IMG/VR virus record: IMGVR_UViG_3300027759_003534
Span: 62,001-126,000 of that record
Reading direction: 5' to 3' (one strand)
Source: a virus
DNA: 64,000 nucleotides
Below are positions 1-7,997 of this stretch, in pieces; the stretch's first letter is position 1, and each line of letters opens with the position of its first letter. Both the position numbers and the translations under genes were made by a program. Under the pieces are notes generated by a model that searched no databases, was not told the origin of the DNA, and saw only the letters and a program-made list of their open reading frames with translations.

Positions 1-383
1 CCGTCGGTTACAAATGTAGCCGTGGTCCAACCCGGATAGGCCACGTTGGTAGTTAAACTACCGTCTGTGGGTGTTCCTAGTGGAATGAGATTGCCAGTAA
101 CATTGCCGGCAACATTGCCTATTGTTTGATCTACATAAAATTTGGTGGTGGCATCTGCGTTGGCTACTGGTTCTGCTAGGTTGTTGATGTTGACATTGCC
201 AGCACTGATATTACCAATGTTGGAAATTGTCACATTTCCAACTGTAAAAATACCAGCTACTTCAAGTGTGGATGAGGGACTAACAGTGTTAATGCCCACG
301 TTGGCATTACTAATAGACAGATCAATGCCATCTCGTTCAAGATTGCTTGATAGTATCTGCCCTTTTACGTAGTTAACTGCCAT
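1..383 (-). CDS. Tail-fibre-like structural protein, partial (3' end outside window)
   Basis: Reading leftwards from ATG at 383 the frame stays open to base 1, so only the N-terminal 127 or so residues are present. The protein begins MAVNYVKGQILSSNLERDG, then has the phrase VGINTVSPSSTLEVAG and later ADATTKFYVDQ; both phrases are common in phage tail-fibre and collar proteins that carry repeated beta modules. A late-promoter element sits 19 nt upstream with an AGGGA ribosome site between. It is the last visible gene of a set of short beta-rich virion genes on this strand. The exact role (fibre, whisker or adhesin) cannot be told from this fragment. Confidence 0.7.
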   Translation of the reverse strand, partial: MAVNYVKGQILSSNLERDGIDLSISNANVGINTVSPSSTLEVAGIFTVGNVTISNIGNISAGNVNINNLAEPVANADATTKFYVDQTIGNVAGNVTGNLIPLGTPTDGSLTTNVAYPGWTTATFVTD

Positions 384-402
384 AGATTGTCCCTGTATAG
401 GA

Positions 403-410
403 TATTTAGC
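403..410 (-). promoter_or_regulatory. Late promoter (GCTAAATA) for the fibre gene at 1-383
   Basis: On the minus strand the site reads GCTAAATAT and lies 19 nt before the ATG at 383. It matches the T4 late -10 box (TATAAATA) in its last six bases, as do the other sites in this window. Confidence 0.6.
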
Positions 411-413
411 TGA

Positions 414-812
414 TTAGTTTGTGGTGTGAATCACGTTGATTGGCACAGTATTGGGCGGTGCTGATGTAAATGTAATGTTATATCCACCGTCAACGGTATA
501 AGACGAAGCCGGGTCTTGGTAAATTGAACCTACAAATACTATAAGTTGTGTTGCTGTATTTTCTGCTACACTCATTAAGAACACTGTGGTGCTACCATCA
601 CCAACAAAGTCGTCCACAGTGTAAGTAATACTTCCGCCTGTGCTAAGTGTAGTCCAACTGCTACCGTTGAAAAACTCCACCAGGCCCGAATCTGTATTGT
701 AACGAATCATCCCAAATGCAGCATTATCAGGACGGTTAGCAGAACTGCCAGTGGGCAATACCACACCTGTACTGCCACTTTGCAACTGGCGATTTTTTAC
801 AAAATATCCCAT
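414..812 (-). CDS. Small virion / fibre-associated protein
   Basis: A 132-residue protein. The first 45 residues include RPDNAAFGMIRYNTDSGLVEFFNG, a short beta motif seen in many phage fibre proteins, here WTTL-terminated. The second half (VDDFVGDGSTTVFLMS ... TVDGGYNITFTSAPP) is a small beta-sandwich repeat of the kind found several times in the giant baseplate gene of this window. Its ATG overlaps the stop codon of the upstream gene (TAATG), so the two are translationally coupled. No enzyme motif is visible. Most likely a fibre tip or decoration subunit. Confidence 0.65.
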   Translation of the reverse strand: MGYFVKNRQLQSGSTGVVLPTGSSANRPDNAAFGMIRYNTDSGLVEFFNGSSWTTLSTGGSITYTVDDFVGDGSTTVFLMSVAENTATQLIVFVGSIYQDPASSYTVDGGYNITFTSAPPNTVPINVIHTTN

Positions 813-1129
813 TAAATTGTAGTATACGAAGTCACTGCGGTTACTGTATTAGCTGTGGCTACTACCTGTACAAAGTCTCCAGCACCTAACAATAATTTTT
901 CTCCAGCGTTATAAAGTTGATAGGTGTCGCCGCTGGACAGTGACAACGCATATAAAATTTGATTACTGGTTGTTGCGATGTTGCCGTTTGGTACCACAAA
1001 CACGTTGGCAGTCACATTTGCAGCGCCCCAATTGTTTAAACTGAGCCAGGTAATAGCAGTGTTTCCACCACTGGTGTAAACCACGTTACCAACTACTGTG
1101 TTACCGATTACTTGTGTTGTTATTGACAT
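812..1129 (-). CDS. Small hypothetical virion protein
   Basis: A 105-residue protein with no charged clusters, rich in Thr, Val, Asn and Ala, starting MSITTQVIGNTVVGNVVYTSG. The composition is typical of beta-structured virion proteins. An AAGGAA ribosome site precedes the ATG, and its stop overlaps the start of the next gene downstream. It lies between two fibre-like genes, which supports a structural role. I do not recognise the family. Confidence 0.6.
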   Translation of the reverse strand: MSITTQVIGNTVVGNVVYTSGGNTAITWLSLNNWGAANVTANVFVVPNGNIATTSNQILYALSLSSGDTYQLYNAGEKLLLGAGDFVQVVATANTVTAVTSYTTI

Positions 1130-1138
1130 TTTTGTTCC

Positions 1139-1744
1139 TTAAAGTATAATTGCGTAAACAATGGCTTTGCCTTTGCTGACCAATTCGTCGTTGGCTGATG
1201 CTGATGTAAAGTACAATCCTGTACCTCCGCCGCCTATCACATTGCTGTAAACAGCCACCGCATTGGCCACATTGGCTGGTGTAGCGGTATTGGCAAACAC
1301 TTGGTGTCCGCTTAAAAAAAGTTTGTTGGTTGCTGTATCAAACGACAAGTTTGCTGTTGCACCAAATGCACCAGAATTGTTAAACTGTATCTGGGTGTTT
1401 GATCCAGCGGCTGCTACTGCGCTAGTAGTGGTAATAATATTGGCGTAACTGGCAATAGGTGCACCCAAACTTGATACACTGTTGCTGATCTGCCAGGCAT
1501 TGGCCACTGAGTTGAATCGTAGTCCAGCAAAGGTAGTGGGTCCAGTTTGCCCAAGCAGGCCCATTTCTGTAACAGTACCGGTGTTGTTGGCGGCAACTAC
1601 AATAAAATCGTCCACTGTTGACAAGTTACCTGTGTAGGTTAAACTACCATTGAAAATGGTGTTGGCATAATTGATCGTAAGAGTGGCAACCCCGTCATCG
1701 CCGGTTAGAGTTAAATCGCCACTGGTGTTCTTGTATGTAGACAT
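1139..1744 (-). CDS. Tail-fibre-like structural protein
   Basis: A 201-residue protein. Residues around SNTQIQFNNSGAFGATANL and SFDTATNKLFLSG match a short repeat widely found in phage fibre proteins (N-Q-I-Q-F-N-N-x-G, then F-D-x-x-T-N-x-L). The ATG at 1744 has an AAGGAT ribosome site, and a late promoter lies 17 nt upstream inside the end of the previous gene. It opens the small fibre operon that runs left to the window edge. Confidence 0.7.
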   Translation of the reverse strand: MSTYKNTSGDLTLTGDDGVATLTINYANTIFNGSLTYTGNLSTVDDFIVVAANNTGTVTEMGLLGQTGPTTFAGLRFNSVANAWQISNSVSSLGAPIASYANIITTTSAVAAAGSNTQIQFNNSGAFGATANLSFDTATNKLFLSGHQVFANTATPANVANAVAVYSNVIGGGGTGLYFTSASANDELVSKGKAIVYAIIL

Positions 1745-2332
1745 CTATAGATCCTTTTTGTTATTTATGCGGTCTACAAAGGTATCTAAATCAACGTGTG
1801 TGAAGTTTGGTACAGCACTAAGCTCTGGTATTAGGGCTGTGGTTGTGCCTTGTACCCGTACAAATTGCACAAGAGGGTGATCTTGTGCAATACGACATAG
1901 TTGTTTGATCCAATTTCCAGTAAAAGTAGGAGGAGCGTCTACTCGTTTGTAAAATTCTGTGCCGGCATACAAGTTGTTAACCGTATTATTTTCTGTAGGA
2001 CCCATGTCAAATCCCAGCAGGTATATGCGGGTATTCCCGTCTTGTGCTGCCAACCCTGTAGCAATAGGACCACTACTAAATCCAAAGTATGGTTTGGGTA
2101 CCCCTTGTGCGCCTAGGCCTGCAATGGGTCTGCGAGTGTGAAATCTATGTTGGGCACTGTATCCAGATTCTTGTATGTGTGTGGCGATGGGTCGGTCAGT
2201 AGATATCAACACATCTGGAGTAAATTCTCTGTACAGGGCATTACAGCCGTAGACAGTGCCCAACAGTTGTAGTTGGTGTAAATCAACGCCTTGGCGGCTA
2301 ATGCCGTTGCCTAACACAAATGCTCGAGTCAT
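1745..2332 (-). CDS. DUF115 / CstII-sialyltransferase-like protein
   Basis: A 195-residue protein. The N-terminus reads FVLGNGISRQGVDL then GCNALYREFTPDVLISTDRPI. This order, a G-N-G-x-S nucleotide-binding loop followed by a C-N-x-x-Y strand and a D-x-x-x-x-x-D strand, is seen in the GT42 sialyltransferases (Campylobacter CstII) and in DUF115/MptE-like proteins. The length is shorter than CstII, so it may be a minimal transferase fold. It starts directly after the U-tract of the terminator at 2335-2366 and no late box was found in front, so its transcript may come from readthrough. A glycan-related role is inferred from the motif only. Confidence 0.5.
   Translation of the reverse strand: MTRAFVLGNGISRQGVDLHQLQLLGTVYGCNALYREFTPDVLISTDRPIATHIQESGYSAQHRFHTRRPIAGLGAQGVPKPYFGFSSGPIATGLAAQDGNTRIYLLGFDMGPTENNTVNNLYAGTEFYKRVDAPPTFTGNWIKQLCRIAQDHPLVQFVRVQGTTTALIPELSAVPNFTHVDLDTFVDRINNKKDL
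1762..1769 (-). promoter_or_regulatory. Late promoter (CATAAATA) for 1139-1744
   Basis: The minus strand reads GCATAAATAAC, 17 nt before the ATG at 1744, with AAGGAT between. It lies within the last codons of the upstream gene. Confidence 0.6.
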
Positions 2333-2334
2333 AA

Positions 2335-2366
2335 AAAATCCCCACAGTACTTATTGTGGGGATTTT
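2335..2366 (-). terminator. Intrinsic terminator after the 273-residue virion gene
   Basis: A perfect 12-bp stem (AAAATCCCCACA with TGTGGGGATTTT) encloses an 8-nt loop at 2347-2354. On the minus strand the stem is followed by a run of six T that ends at the ATG of the next gene (2332). The stem with its flanking A and T runs could also work in the other direction. Confidence 0.85.
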
Positions 2367-2381
2367 AGGGCTACAACAAAA

Positions 2382-3203
2382 TTAGCTTGTGTAGTTTTCT
2401 ACAATAGCAAGATCTAAAGCGCCTGTTGCCAATTGCTCTGAACCGTTGGTTCCCCATGTGTCAACTTCGGCACCGGATTTGGCTGTTGTGCCTTCGTCAC
2501 TGAAGAAGTTGTCAGCGTATACCACATTGTTAACAACCTGATCTGCATTCCAAACATCCCCGGTGTTAGCAACACCGCCAACTTCGCCGCCAGCAAAGTT
2601 TTGTAGGAACTTGTTGGTCAACTTACTGATTGCTGTTTCAACAGAGTCGTTACTAAAATAACTAATACTCATGTTTCCAGCAGTTGGTGTTAAATCACTT
2701 GTTAATACACAAATACCAACTTCTTGAGCTGTGCCAGTGGTGCCTGCACCAGCGGCTGCTGTTGGTGTGAAAACAGTACCTACACCATAGCCTGCTGGAG
2801 CACCCATGGCTGTCCAGTTAGTATCGCCAACTACTCGAATACGTAGTGCCACTGATGGTGATCCACCGATTACTGCGTTTTCTGGATCAATGCCAGCGTT
2901 AGTAGATACCAAAAACTTGTGTGAACCTTTTTGACGGATGATTAATCCGGCTGCTTGACCGCTGGAACTATTAGTAATATTTACTTCGCACTTGACTACT
3001 GGATAGTTTGCAGTGGCCACTGTTGGAGGCTGAACACCACCAACTACGCCAAGATATTCTGTGCCAGTCCAAGTATTACTTGGGTACACAGGTGCTGTTA
3101 AACTTGTTAGTGCATTGAAACCAATATCAACACCAGGGTTTGCACCGGTACTGGCGTTATAACTAGCTTCGGTAATTTTTTTGATTTTAAGAGGACGTCC
3201 CAT
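2382..3203 (-). CDS. Virion structural protein, family unknown
   Basis: A 273-residue protein beginning MGRPLKIKKI, a start shared by several marine phage virion proteins. It is rich in Gly, Ala, Thr, Val and Asn with few charges and no enzyme motif, as expected of a beta-rich decoration or fibre protein. It has a strong AAGGAG ribosome site, its own late promoter with a 94-nt leader, and its own strong terminator, so it is a single-gene unit. That arrangement suggests high expression, perhaps of a head decoration or head-fibre protein. The function itself is inferred. Confidence 0.6.
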   Translation of the reverse strand: MGRPLKIKKITEASYNASTGANPGVDIGFNALTSLTAPVYPSNTWTGTEYLGVVGGVQPPTVATANYPVVKCEVNITNSSSGQAAGLIIRQKGSHKFLVSTNAGIDPENAVIGGSPSVALRIRVVGDTNWTAMGAPAGYGVGTVFTPTAAAGAGTTGTAQEVGICVLTSDLTPTAGNMSISYFSNDSVETAISKLTNKFLQNFAGGEVGGVANTGDVWNADQVVNNVVYADNFFSDEGTTAKSGAEVDTWGTNGSEQLATGALDLAIVENYTS

Positions 3204-3224
3204 TTTGTTTTCTCCTTAAAGAAG

Positions 3225-3267
3225 TCCGATCGGAGTTCTAGTCCGTACGCGGTAGGGTTCTAGTCCG
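3225..3267 (-). repeat. Direct and inverted repeats in the mRNA leader of 2382-3203
   Basis: The 94-nt leader contains two copies of CGGACTAGAAC (minus strand; plus positions 3235-3245 and 3257-3267) spaced 22 bp apart, next to a 10-bp palindrome TCCGATCGGA at 3225-3234. The repeats lie between the late promoter and the ribosome site. Confidence 0.55.
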
Positions 3268-3297
3268 CCGCATAAAACGCATGATTGCGTTGACAAG

Positions 3298-3305
3298 TAT
3301 TTATG
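3298..3305 (-). promoter_or_regulatory. Late promoter (CATAAATA) for 2382-3203
   Basis: The minus strand reads GCCATAAATACTTG. The gap to the ATG at 3203 is 94 nt, the longest leader among the late promoters here. Confidence 0.6.
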
Positions 3306-3338
3306 GCACTGCAAATATTTTGGGTGCGTACCGAGCAA

Positions 3339-3346
3339 ATTAAATA
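3339..3346 (+). promoter_or_regulatory. Late promoter (ATTAAATA) abutting the TPR-glycosyltransferase start
   Basis: TAAATA ends 5 nt before the ATG at 3352 and no Shine-Dalgarno is visible. If T4 spacing holds, the transcript would begin at the start codon. Confidence 0.45.
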
Positions 3347-3351
3347 CATGC

Positions 3352-4500
3352 ATGGATACAGAACACTTGGTAGCACACGGCAATACCTGCCGAGAACAAC
3401 ACAACCCTGAAGGTGCCTTGGCCTACTATGCCCAAGCTCTAACACAGGATCGACATCACGCAGGTGCGTTTAATAATTATGGCAATGTGCTACGTGAATC
3501 AGGTGATCCTGCAGGTGGTATTCCGTTTTTGCAACGGGCTATACAACTGGATCCCACCAATGTCACTGCTCAATTTAATCTAGCTGTGGCTTACTTGCTG
3601 AGTGGTGACTATGCTCGCGGATGGCCGCAGTATGAGTGGCGCTGGCGGTACGAACACCTAAATGGTCAATTACCCACGTATGAGCAACCGCGCTGGACTG
3701 GCCAGGATTTAAAAGACAAAACTATCTTGGTGTTGGGTGAACAAGGGCATGGGGATAATATACAGTTTATCCGCTTTGTGGGTGACTTGTCTGGTCGTGG
3801 TGCTCGAGTACTAGTTGCTGTAAATCCGAGCCTTATTCCCTTATTCCAGAGCATTCCACAAATTACAGAATTATTTGGGCCAGATCAGCCGTTGCCAGCG
3901 TTTGATTATTGGACTCCTATCATGAGTATTCCTGGTGCAATTGGTAATACCTTAGACAATCTAAGTCATGTGCAATACTACCTTCGAGCTGACGAACAGT
4001 TGGCACGAGCTTGGCAAGAAAAATTAGGACCAAAGACTCGACTGCGTGTGGGCTTTTGCTGGTCGGGTCGAAAAGATACCTGGATTAATCAACACAAGGC
4101 CATGCCTTTTGAAACCATGTTGGCCTTGATCCAACGCAATCCCAGCTATGAGTGGGTTAATCTACAGTGCGATTGTAGTTCAGAAGAAGAACAGCAATTG
4201 GTTGCTGCTGGCGTTCGAGCATATCCTGGGGCTATCACCACGTTTGCAGATACAGCGGCCTTGATACATCACATGGATGTTGTGCTGGCTGTGGATACTG
4301 CTGTGGCACACTTGTCAGGTGCATTAGGACGACCTGTTTGGGTCATGTTAAATCAGTTTGGTCTAGACTGGCGCTGGTTGTTGAATCGTGATTCAAGTCC
4401 GTGGTATAGCACTGCCACCTTGTTCCGCCAACCAGTCATGGGCGACTGGGCCAGTGTAACTGACCGGATTGACAAATATCTCAGTTGGTATAAAGTCTAA
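3352..4500 (+). CDS. TPR-containing glycosyltransferase (OGT / GT9-like)
   Basis: A 382-residue protein. Residues 1-110 form about three tetratricopeptide repeats (for example AFNNYGNVLRESGDPAGGI and AQFNLAVAYLLSGDYARGW). Residues 120-380 form a GT-B type transferase: ILVLGEQGHGDNIQFIRF near the domain start, RVGFCWSGR in the middle, then VVLAVDTAVAHLSGALG and the WRWLLNRDSSPWY signature near the end. This is the common bacterial TPR-transferase layout, distantly related to heptosyltransferases. It is the only plus-strand gene in the left arm and its stop overlaps a convergent gene by 4 bases. It probably glycosylates a virion or host-surface target; the acceptor is unknown. It reads as a bacterial gene acquired by the phage. 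Confidence 0.85.
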   Translation: MDTEHLVAHGNTCREQHNPEGALAYYAQALTQDRHHAGAFNNYGNVLRESGDPAGGIPFLQRAIQLDPTNVTAQFNLAVAYLLSGDYARGWPQYEWRWRYEHLNGQLPTYEQPRWTGQDLKDKTILVLGEQGHGDNIQFIRFVGDLSGRGARVLVAVNPSLIPLFQSIPQITELFGPDQPLPAFDYWTPIMSIPGAIGNTLDNLSHVQYYLRADEQLARAWQEKLGPKTRLRVGFCWSGRKDTWINQHKAMPFETMLALIQRNPSYEWVNLQCDCSSEEEQQLVAAGVRAYPGAITTFADTAALIHHMDVVLAVDTAVAHLSGALGRPVWVMLNQFGLDWRWLLNRDSSPWYSTATLFRQPVMGDWASVTDRIDKYLSWYKV

Positions 4501-4799
4501 GGCTGGTAATAAATGACTTCGCCGGTGACAGGATTGTAGTACATGGCATAAAATCCTGCAGGTACAGTATTGCTGACTCTGGCAGGACCTAGATATAAGT
4601 TGGCGCCTGATCCTGATATGACCAAATTCAAGTTGCCATCCACATTGCCCAGATAGATATTTCCGGTGTTGGGATTCACAGTCATCTCACCTGGTCTAGC
4701 ATTGCCGTTGTAGTTGGTCACAGACTCCTGAGCGTTGTCTTTCATAACTGTTCTAGTGATGCCAGTTATGTCTGCGTATGGTGGAGGTGGATTTGCCAT
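4497..4799 (-). CDS. Small fibre-like virion protein
   Basis: A 100-residue protein, starting MANPPPPYADITG, with the motif ARPGEMTVNPNTGNIYLGN in the middle. The same G-E-x-x-x-x-x-x-T-G-x-x-Y-x-G-x phrase recurs in phage fibre and collar proteins. The ATG is 5 nt from a late box and lacks a Shine-Dalgarno. It is convergent with the TPR-glycosyltransferase and overlaps it by 4 bases. Structural role inferred from motif and composition. Confidence 0.6.
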   Translation of the reverse strand: MANPPPPYADITGITRTVMKDNAQESVTNYNGNARPGEMTVNPNTGNIYLGNVDGNLNLVISGSGANLYLGPARVSNTVPAGFYAMYYNPVTGEVIYYQP

Positions 4800-4804
4800 A
4801 CCAG

Positions 4805-4812
4805 TATTTAGC
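4805..4812 (-). promoter_or_regulatory. Late promoter (GCTAAATA) abutting 4497-4799
   Basis: The minus strand reads GCTAAATACTGGTATG; the gap between TAAATA and the start codon is 5 nt, with no ribosome site. The box overlaps the 3' end of the HNH endonuclease gene. Confidence 0.5.
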
Positions 4813-5548
4813 GGCTTGGGCAGTGATCGCCGTGCCAGCGGGCGTAACCATTCACAGCTACCAGTTGATCACAGTGCGGGCATAGCCGCTTTTCACGCTT
4901 CTTGCCCATGTTAGCTAGACTTCTTGCCAACTTTTCTTCTTCAGTTTGTTTACGGCCACGCAGTTTGTCTCCAATTTTTTTACGAGTGTTGTCTGATACT
5001 TCTGCTCCATAACGTGGGTTATTTTTTCCTGACTGTGCGGCTGATAATTTTGCTCGATGTTCTTCTGTTATAGGAGGTTTCGTTTTGCCAGTTGTGTTTG
5101 CCACCAATCTTGCATGTTGTTCTGGTGTCAGCGTATTACCTAGATTTTTTTGTCTAATTTTTTCTCTTGCTTCTGGTGTATGTGTTTTGCCCCACATTGG
5201 GTTTTTCTCCCCAAGGATTCTTTCACGTTGTAGTATTGCATATTCTTGTTTAATACTTTCATATACTCGTGCGGTAATTTTTGTAGCATAACGTTGTTGT
5301 CCTGATTTCTCTGCTCGCATCATCCTAAGTGCATTTAGCATTTTATGATGTTCTTGTCCTGTAGTCATTTTGACCAACAACCAATGGCATACAAAGTGTT
5401 CTCTAGCAGTTAGATTTACCAAGTTATCTGGCTCATCTCCACCACCTAAACTACGTGGTACTATGTGATGACTCTCTGTGTAAGTTTCTAGGACACGATT
5501 TTTGGCTCGATTTGTAATGTTTGCGTACCATTGTTTATATTTGTTCAT
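4808..5548 (-). CDS. HNH homing endonuclease with NUMOD3-like repeats
   Basis: A 246-residue protein when started at MNKYKQWY (5548). The HNH core is at residues 22-60: ESHHIVPRSLGGGDEPDNLV then LTAREHFVCHWLL. After it come NUMOD3-like DNA-contact repeats (NPMWGKTHTPEAREKIR, NPRYGAEVSDNTRKKIG) and a C-terminal zinc-finger-like CPHC ... H ... H-x-x-C. A longer frame begins at 5641 but would be read through the gp23 terminator, and MELTNINKH at 5575 is another possible start; I prefer 5548 because a late box lies 5 nt before it. It sits directly downstream of the major capsid gene, a usual place for free-standing homing endonucleases. Confidence 0.85.
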   Translation of the reverse strand: MNKYKQWYANITNRAKNRVLETYTESHHIVPRSLGGGDEPDNLVNLTAREHFVCHWLLVKMTTGQEHHKMLNALRMMRAEKSGQQRYATKITARVYESIKQEYAILQRERILGEKNPMWGKTHTPEAREKIRQKNLGNTLTPEQHARLVANTTGKTKPPITEEHRAKLSAAQSGKNNPRYGAEVSDNTRKKIGDKLRGRKQTEEEKLARSLANMGKKREKRLCPHCDQLVAVNGYARWHGDHCPSR

Positions 5549-5553
5549 ATGTT

Positions 5554-5561
5554 TATTTATG
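5554..5561 (-). promoter_or_regulatory. Late promoter (CATAAATA) abutting the HNH gene
   Basis: The minus strand reads CATAAATAAACATATG; TAAATA ends 5 nt before the ATG at 5548, without a Shine-Dalgarno. Confidence 0.5.
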
Positions 5562-5605
5562 TTAGTAAGCTCCATGATAACATTTATAAACAAAAATGTC
5601 AACAA

Positions 5606-5627
5606 AAAAGCGCCTTTCGGCGCTTTT
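5606..5627 (-). terminator. Intrinsic terminator of the capsid gene
   Basis: A 9-bp stem AAAAGCGCC / GGCGCTTTT closes a GAAA tetraloop (minus strand) and is followed by TTTTTTG. It lies 45 bp after the gp23 stop codon and ends the head operon. Confidence 0.85.
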
Positions 5628-5671
5628 CTGCTTCTTCCCATCCCTGAGAAAAATAAACAAACAATCTCTGA

Positions 5672-6868
5672 TTAAGAGAAAGACAAGTTTTGGACGGCAA
5701 TCTCCCCGACGTAGTCGGCAGCATTACCAAACGAACTTGCAGTATTTGTTAATTCTACGAAGCCATATCTCGTCATGAAACTTACGACTGGTTCGAATGT
5801 TGACGGATCCAATACCACGCCACTGCTCATCAACGGAATGTATGGGCAATAGAACGCAGCAGCATCAGCTTCGCTTGTACCCTTGTAGCCAACCAATACA
5901 CTAGCTGTATCACTAGCGTAAGAGTTTACAAACACACGCATTGCACCGTTCAATGTACCAACAAACTTAGTGTTTGTAGGAGCTTCAAATGTGCCTTCTG
6001 TTGTGCGGGCAAAAGCACTAGTTGTTGCACTTTGCAATACTGTCAAGCTAGCTGGGGAAACAACAGCCCAGTTACCAGCGCCACGACGTGTACGCTGAGC
6101 GATCAAGTTAGCAACGCGGTTGATCAACACTGCCAAAGCGGCATGCTCATCACCAACGAATGTTGCTGTACCAGATACAGTTGCTTGGTTGTATGTGTAC
6201 TCTGTAGCAGCCAATGTGCTCAAGGATAACAAGATCTCTTGATCAATCTCAGCTGTGATCTCTTGTGCAAGAGCAGCCATGATTTCAGCTTCTACGTCGA
6301 TACCGTGCATGGCTTGTGCATCTTGAGCAGATTCAAATGTCCAACGAGCTTGTAACTTGCGTGTCTTTGCTTCAACAGCTTGCTTCAAGATTTGTACGGA
6401 GATTTGCTTACCGCCTGTGCCTTCCATAACTGCTGTGTTGTTACCTGTGTAACCAGTAGCTGTTGTAGTAGCTTGTGGCACTGTAGAGTAAGCAGTAGCA
6501 ATTGTGAATGGGCTCAAAGCTTCTTGACCAGCTTGGACGCTAGTAGCGGCTGCTGAATTGTCTGTCAAACTCTGTGCATAGCGAACACGTAATGTGTGGA
6601 TTTGGCCTACTGGACCTGTCATTGGCTGTACGCCTACCAACTCGTTAGCAATAACTGTTGGCATAACACGTCGAATAACTGGCAGAATCACACGGTTTAA
6701 TGTGGCGATGTTACCAGAAACTGTAGAACCTGAACTTGCATTCTCACGCAAGTATTTTTTTGTGTTTTCGAGGATAACTGACATGGAAGTACGCTTAGAG
6801 CCGGACAAGCCTTCTAAGAGTGCATCTTTAGTTTCAGTCCAACGACCTTCTAATAATTCTTGTGACAT
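5672..6868 (-). CDS. 23: Major capsid protein gp23
   Basis: A 398-residue protein that forms the head shell. It starts MSQELLEGRW and contains IRRVMPTVIANELVGVQPM at about residues 65-85, the conserved gp23 stretch that begins the mature capsid in the family, followed by TGPVGQIHTLRVRYA. It is shorter than T4 gp23 (521 residues) but similar to gp23 of marine T4-like phages. The gene follows scaffold gp22 and is closed by a strong terminator. Its AAGGAG ribosome site is the best in the region, as expected for the most abundant protein. N-terminal processing by the gp21 protease is expected from the family; the cut site was not assigned. Confidence 0.93.
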   Translation of the reverse strand: MSQELLEGRWTETKDALLEGLSGSKRTSMSVILENTKKYLRENASSGSTVSGNIATLNRVILPVIRRVMPTVIANELVGVQPMTGPVGQIHTLRVRYAQSLTDNSAAATSVQAGQEALSPFTIATAYSTVPQATTTATGYTGNNTAVMEGTGGKQISVQILKQAVEAKTRKLQARWTFESAQDAQAMHGIDVEAEIMAALAQEITAEIDQEILLSLSTLAATEYTYNQATVSGTATFVGDEHAALAVLINRVANLIAQRTRRGAGNWAVVSPASLTVLQSATTSAFARTTEGTFEAPTNTKFVGTLNGAMRVFVNSYASDTASVLVGYKGTSEADAAAFYCPYIPLMSSGVVLDPSTFEPVVSFMTRYGFVELTNTASSFGNAADYVGEIAVQNLSFS

Positions 6869-6895
6869 TTAAGTCTCCTTATATTATGTCTTGGA

Positions 6896-7996
6896 TTACA
6901 GCCCTGCCAAACGCTTTAGATCGATCACATTGCTGGTATTCTCAGCTTGTTGATCTGCATCTGGACTGCGGGCAGATTTATCGCCAGTGGCTTCAGATAA
7001 TGACTCTGTGATTACCTTGGAGGCTTTCGCAGAACGATCTTCTAAAACTGCTGGTAGATACTTTTCAAATGCGTTGGACAAACGAGTTGTCTGTACGCTT
7101 TCGAGCAAACTACGCATCACTTGTTGCTTTTCTTTGTTTAAAGGAGCTAGCAATTCCTCTAAGGCAGCTTCACGCTGATTAGATTCTTTAAGGATACGCA
7201 TTTCGCGTTCTTTGTTTTCGACCAAAACTTTTGCTTTCTGGGCGAATCGGATGGCCTCTGACAGTTTGGCATCTTTGGCAGCGATTGTGTCATGTAGTTT
7301 ACGAACTTCTTGCTTCTCATTTAAATGAGTTGCACCAAATTCACTTGCATACGCTTCAAAAATACGACGTCCAAAATTGTTCTCACGAGCAACTTTGATG
7401 TCTTCTTGTAACTGACTGAGTTCAGCTTTAAGATGTGTGCTAACAGCGTTAGACATTTTCCGGGCACTTTCTGTAACAAAACGTGCTTTGAGTGTTTCTA
7501 ACTGTTTACGAGCTTCACGCACCAAACGAACTTTAGTTTCAACAACGTCCTGTTTGTCTTGTGCAAATTCTTGAATCTCACGTGCAAGTGCATGTACCAC
7601 AAACTGTTCTAGTTTCTGAACACCTTCTGTGTGCATCTTGCGGTCTCGACGCAATTCGCCAATTTCTTCAGCAAGTTTAGTAACCATAAACGAATTGAAC
7701 TTCGTTGCTGATTCTTTCATCTTGCCTTGGAATTTGACGCGATCTTCTGCAAGTGCTTGCTTTTCAGCTGCAACTGCTTGGATTTCTGCGGTAAGACCAT
7801 CTGTTACCATACGATCTAAGGCTTCCACCATCACTGTTTTATCATGCTCATAGCGTTGTGCAAACTCTTCGCGGAGTTCTGCACGTACCTGTTCACGAGC
7901 TTCGTTCAACTGTGTTTCCCATGCTTCTGAGATCTGTTGTTGAGCTTCTTCGTTAATCAAGTCGCTATCTAGTAACGGTTTAATAGCATCTAGCAT
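6896..7996 (-). CDS. 22: Prohead core scaffolding protein gp22
   Basis: A 366-residue, highly charged, almost entirely helical protein with long coiled-coil segments from about residue 30 to 310 (runs of Glu, Lys, Arg, Gln, Leu). The N-terminus MLDAIKPLLDSDLINEEAQ matches the gp22 scaffold start of T4-like phages. It fills the prohead and is cut up by gp21 before DNA packaging. An AAGGAAAA ribosome site precedes the ATG, which is one base after the gp21 stop. The order 21-22-23 is the T4 order. Confidence 0.9.
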   Translation of the reverse strand: MLDAIKPLLDSDLINEEAQQQISEAWETQLNEAREQVRAELREEFAQRYEHDKTVMVEALDRMVTDGLTAEIQAVAAEKQALAEDRVKFQGKMKESATKFNSFMVTKLAEEIGELRRDRKMHTEGVQKLEQFVVHALAREIQEFAQDKQDVVETKVRLVREARKQLETLKARFVTESARKMSNAVSTHLKAELSQLQEDIKVARENNFGRRIFEAYASEFGATHLNEKQEVRKLHDTIAAKDAKLSEAIRFAQKAKVLVENKEREMRILKESNQREAALEELLAPLNKEKQQVMRSLLESVQTTRLSNAFEKYLPAVLEDRSAKASKVITESLSEATGDKSARSPDADQQAENTSNVIDLKRLAGL

Positions 7997-7997
7997 A

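Noticed and set aside
1-3203. Diversity-generating retroelement near fibre genes
   Set aside because: No reverse transcriptase gene and no template/variable repeat pair was seen in the window.
5549-5641. Upstream extension of the HNH gene
   Set aside because: It contains the gp23 terminator hairpin, and a promoter lies between it and the ATG at 5548.
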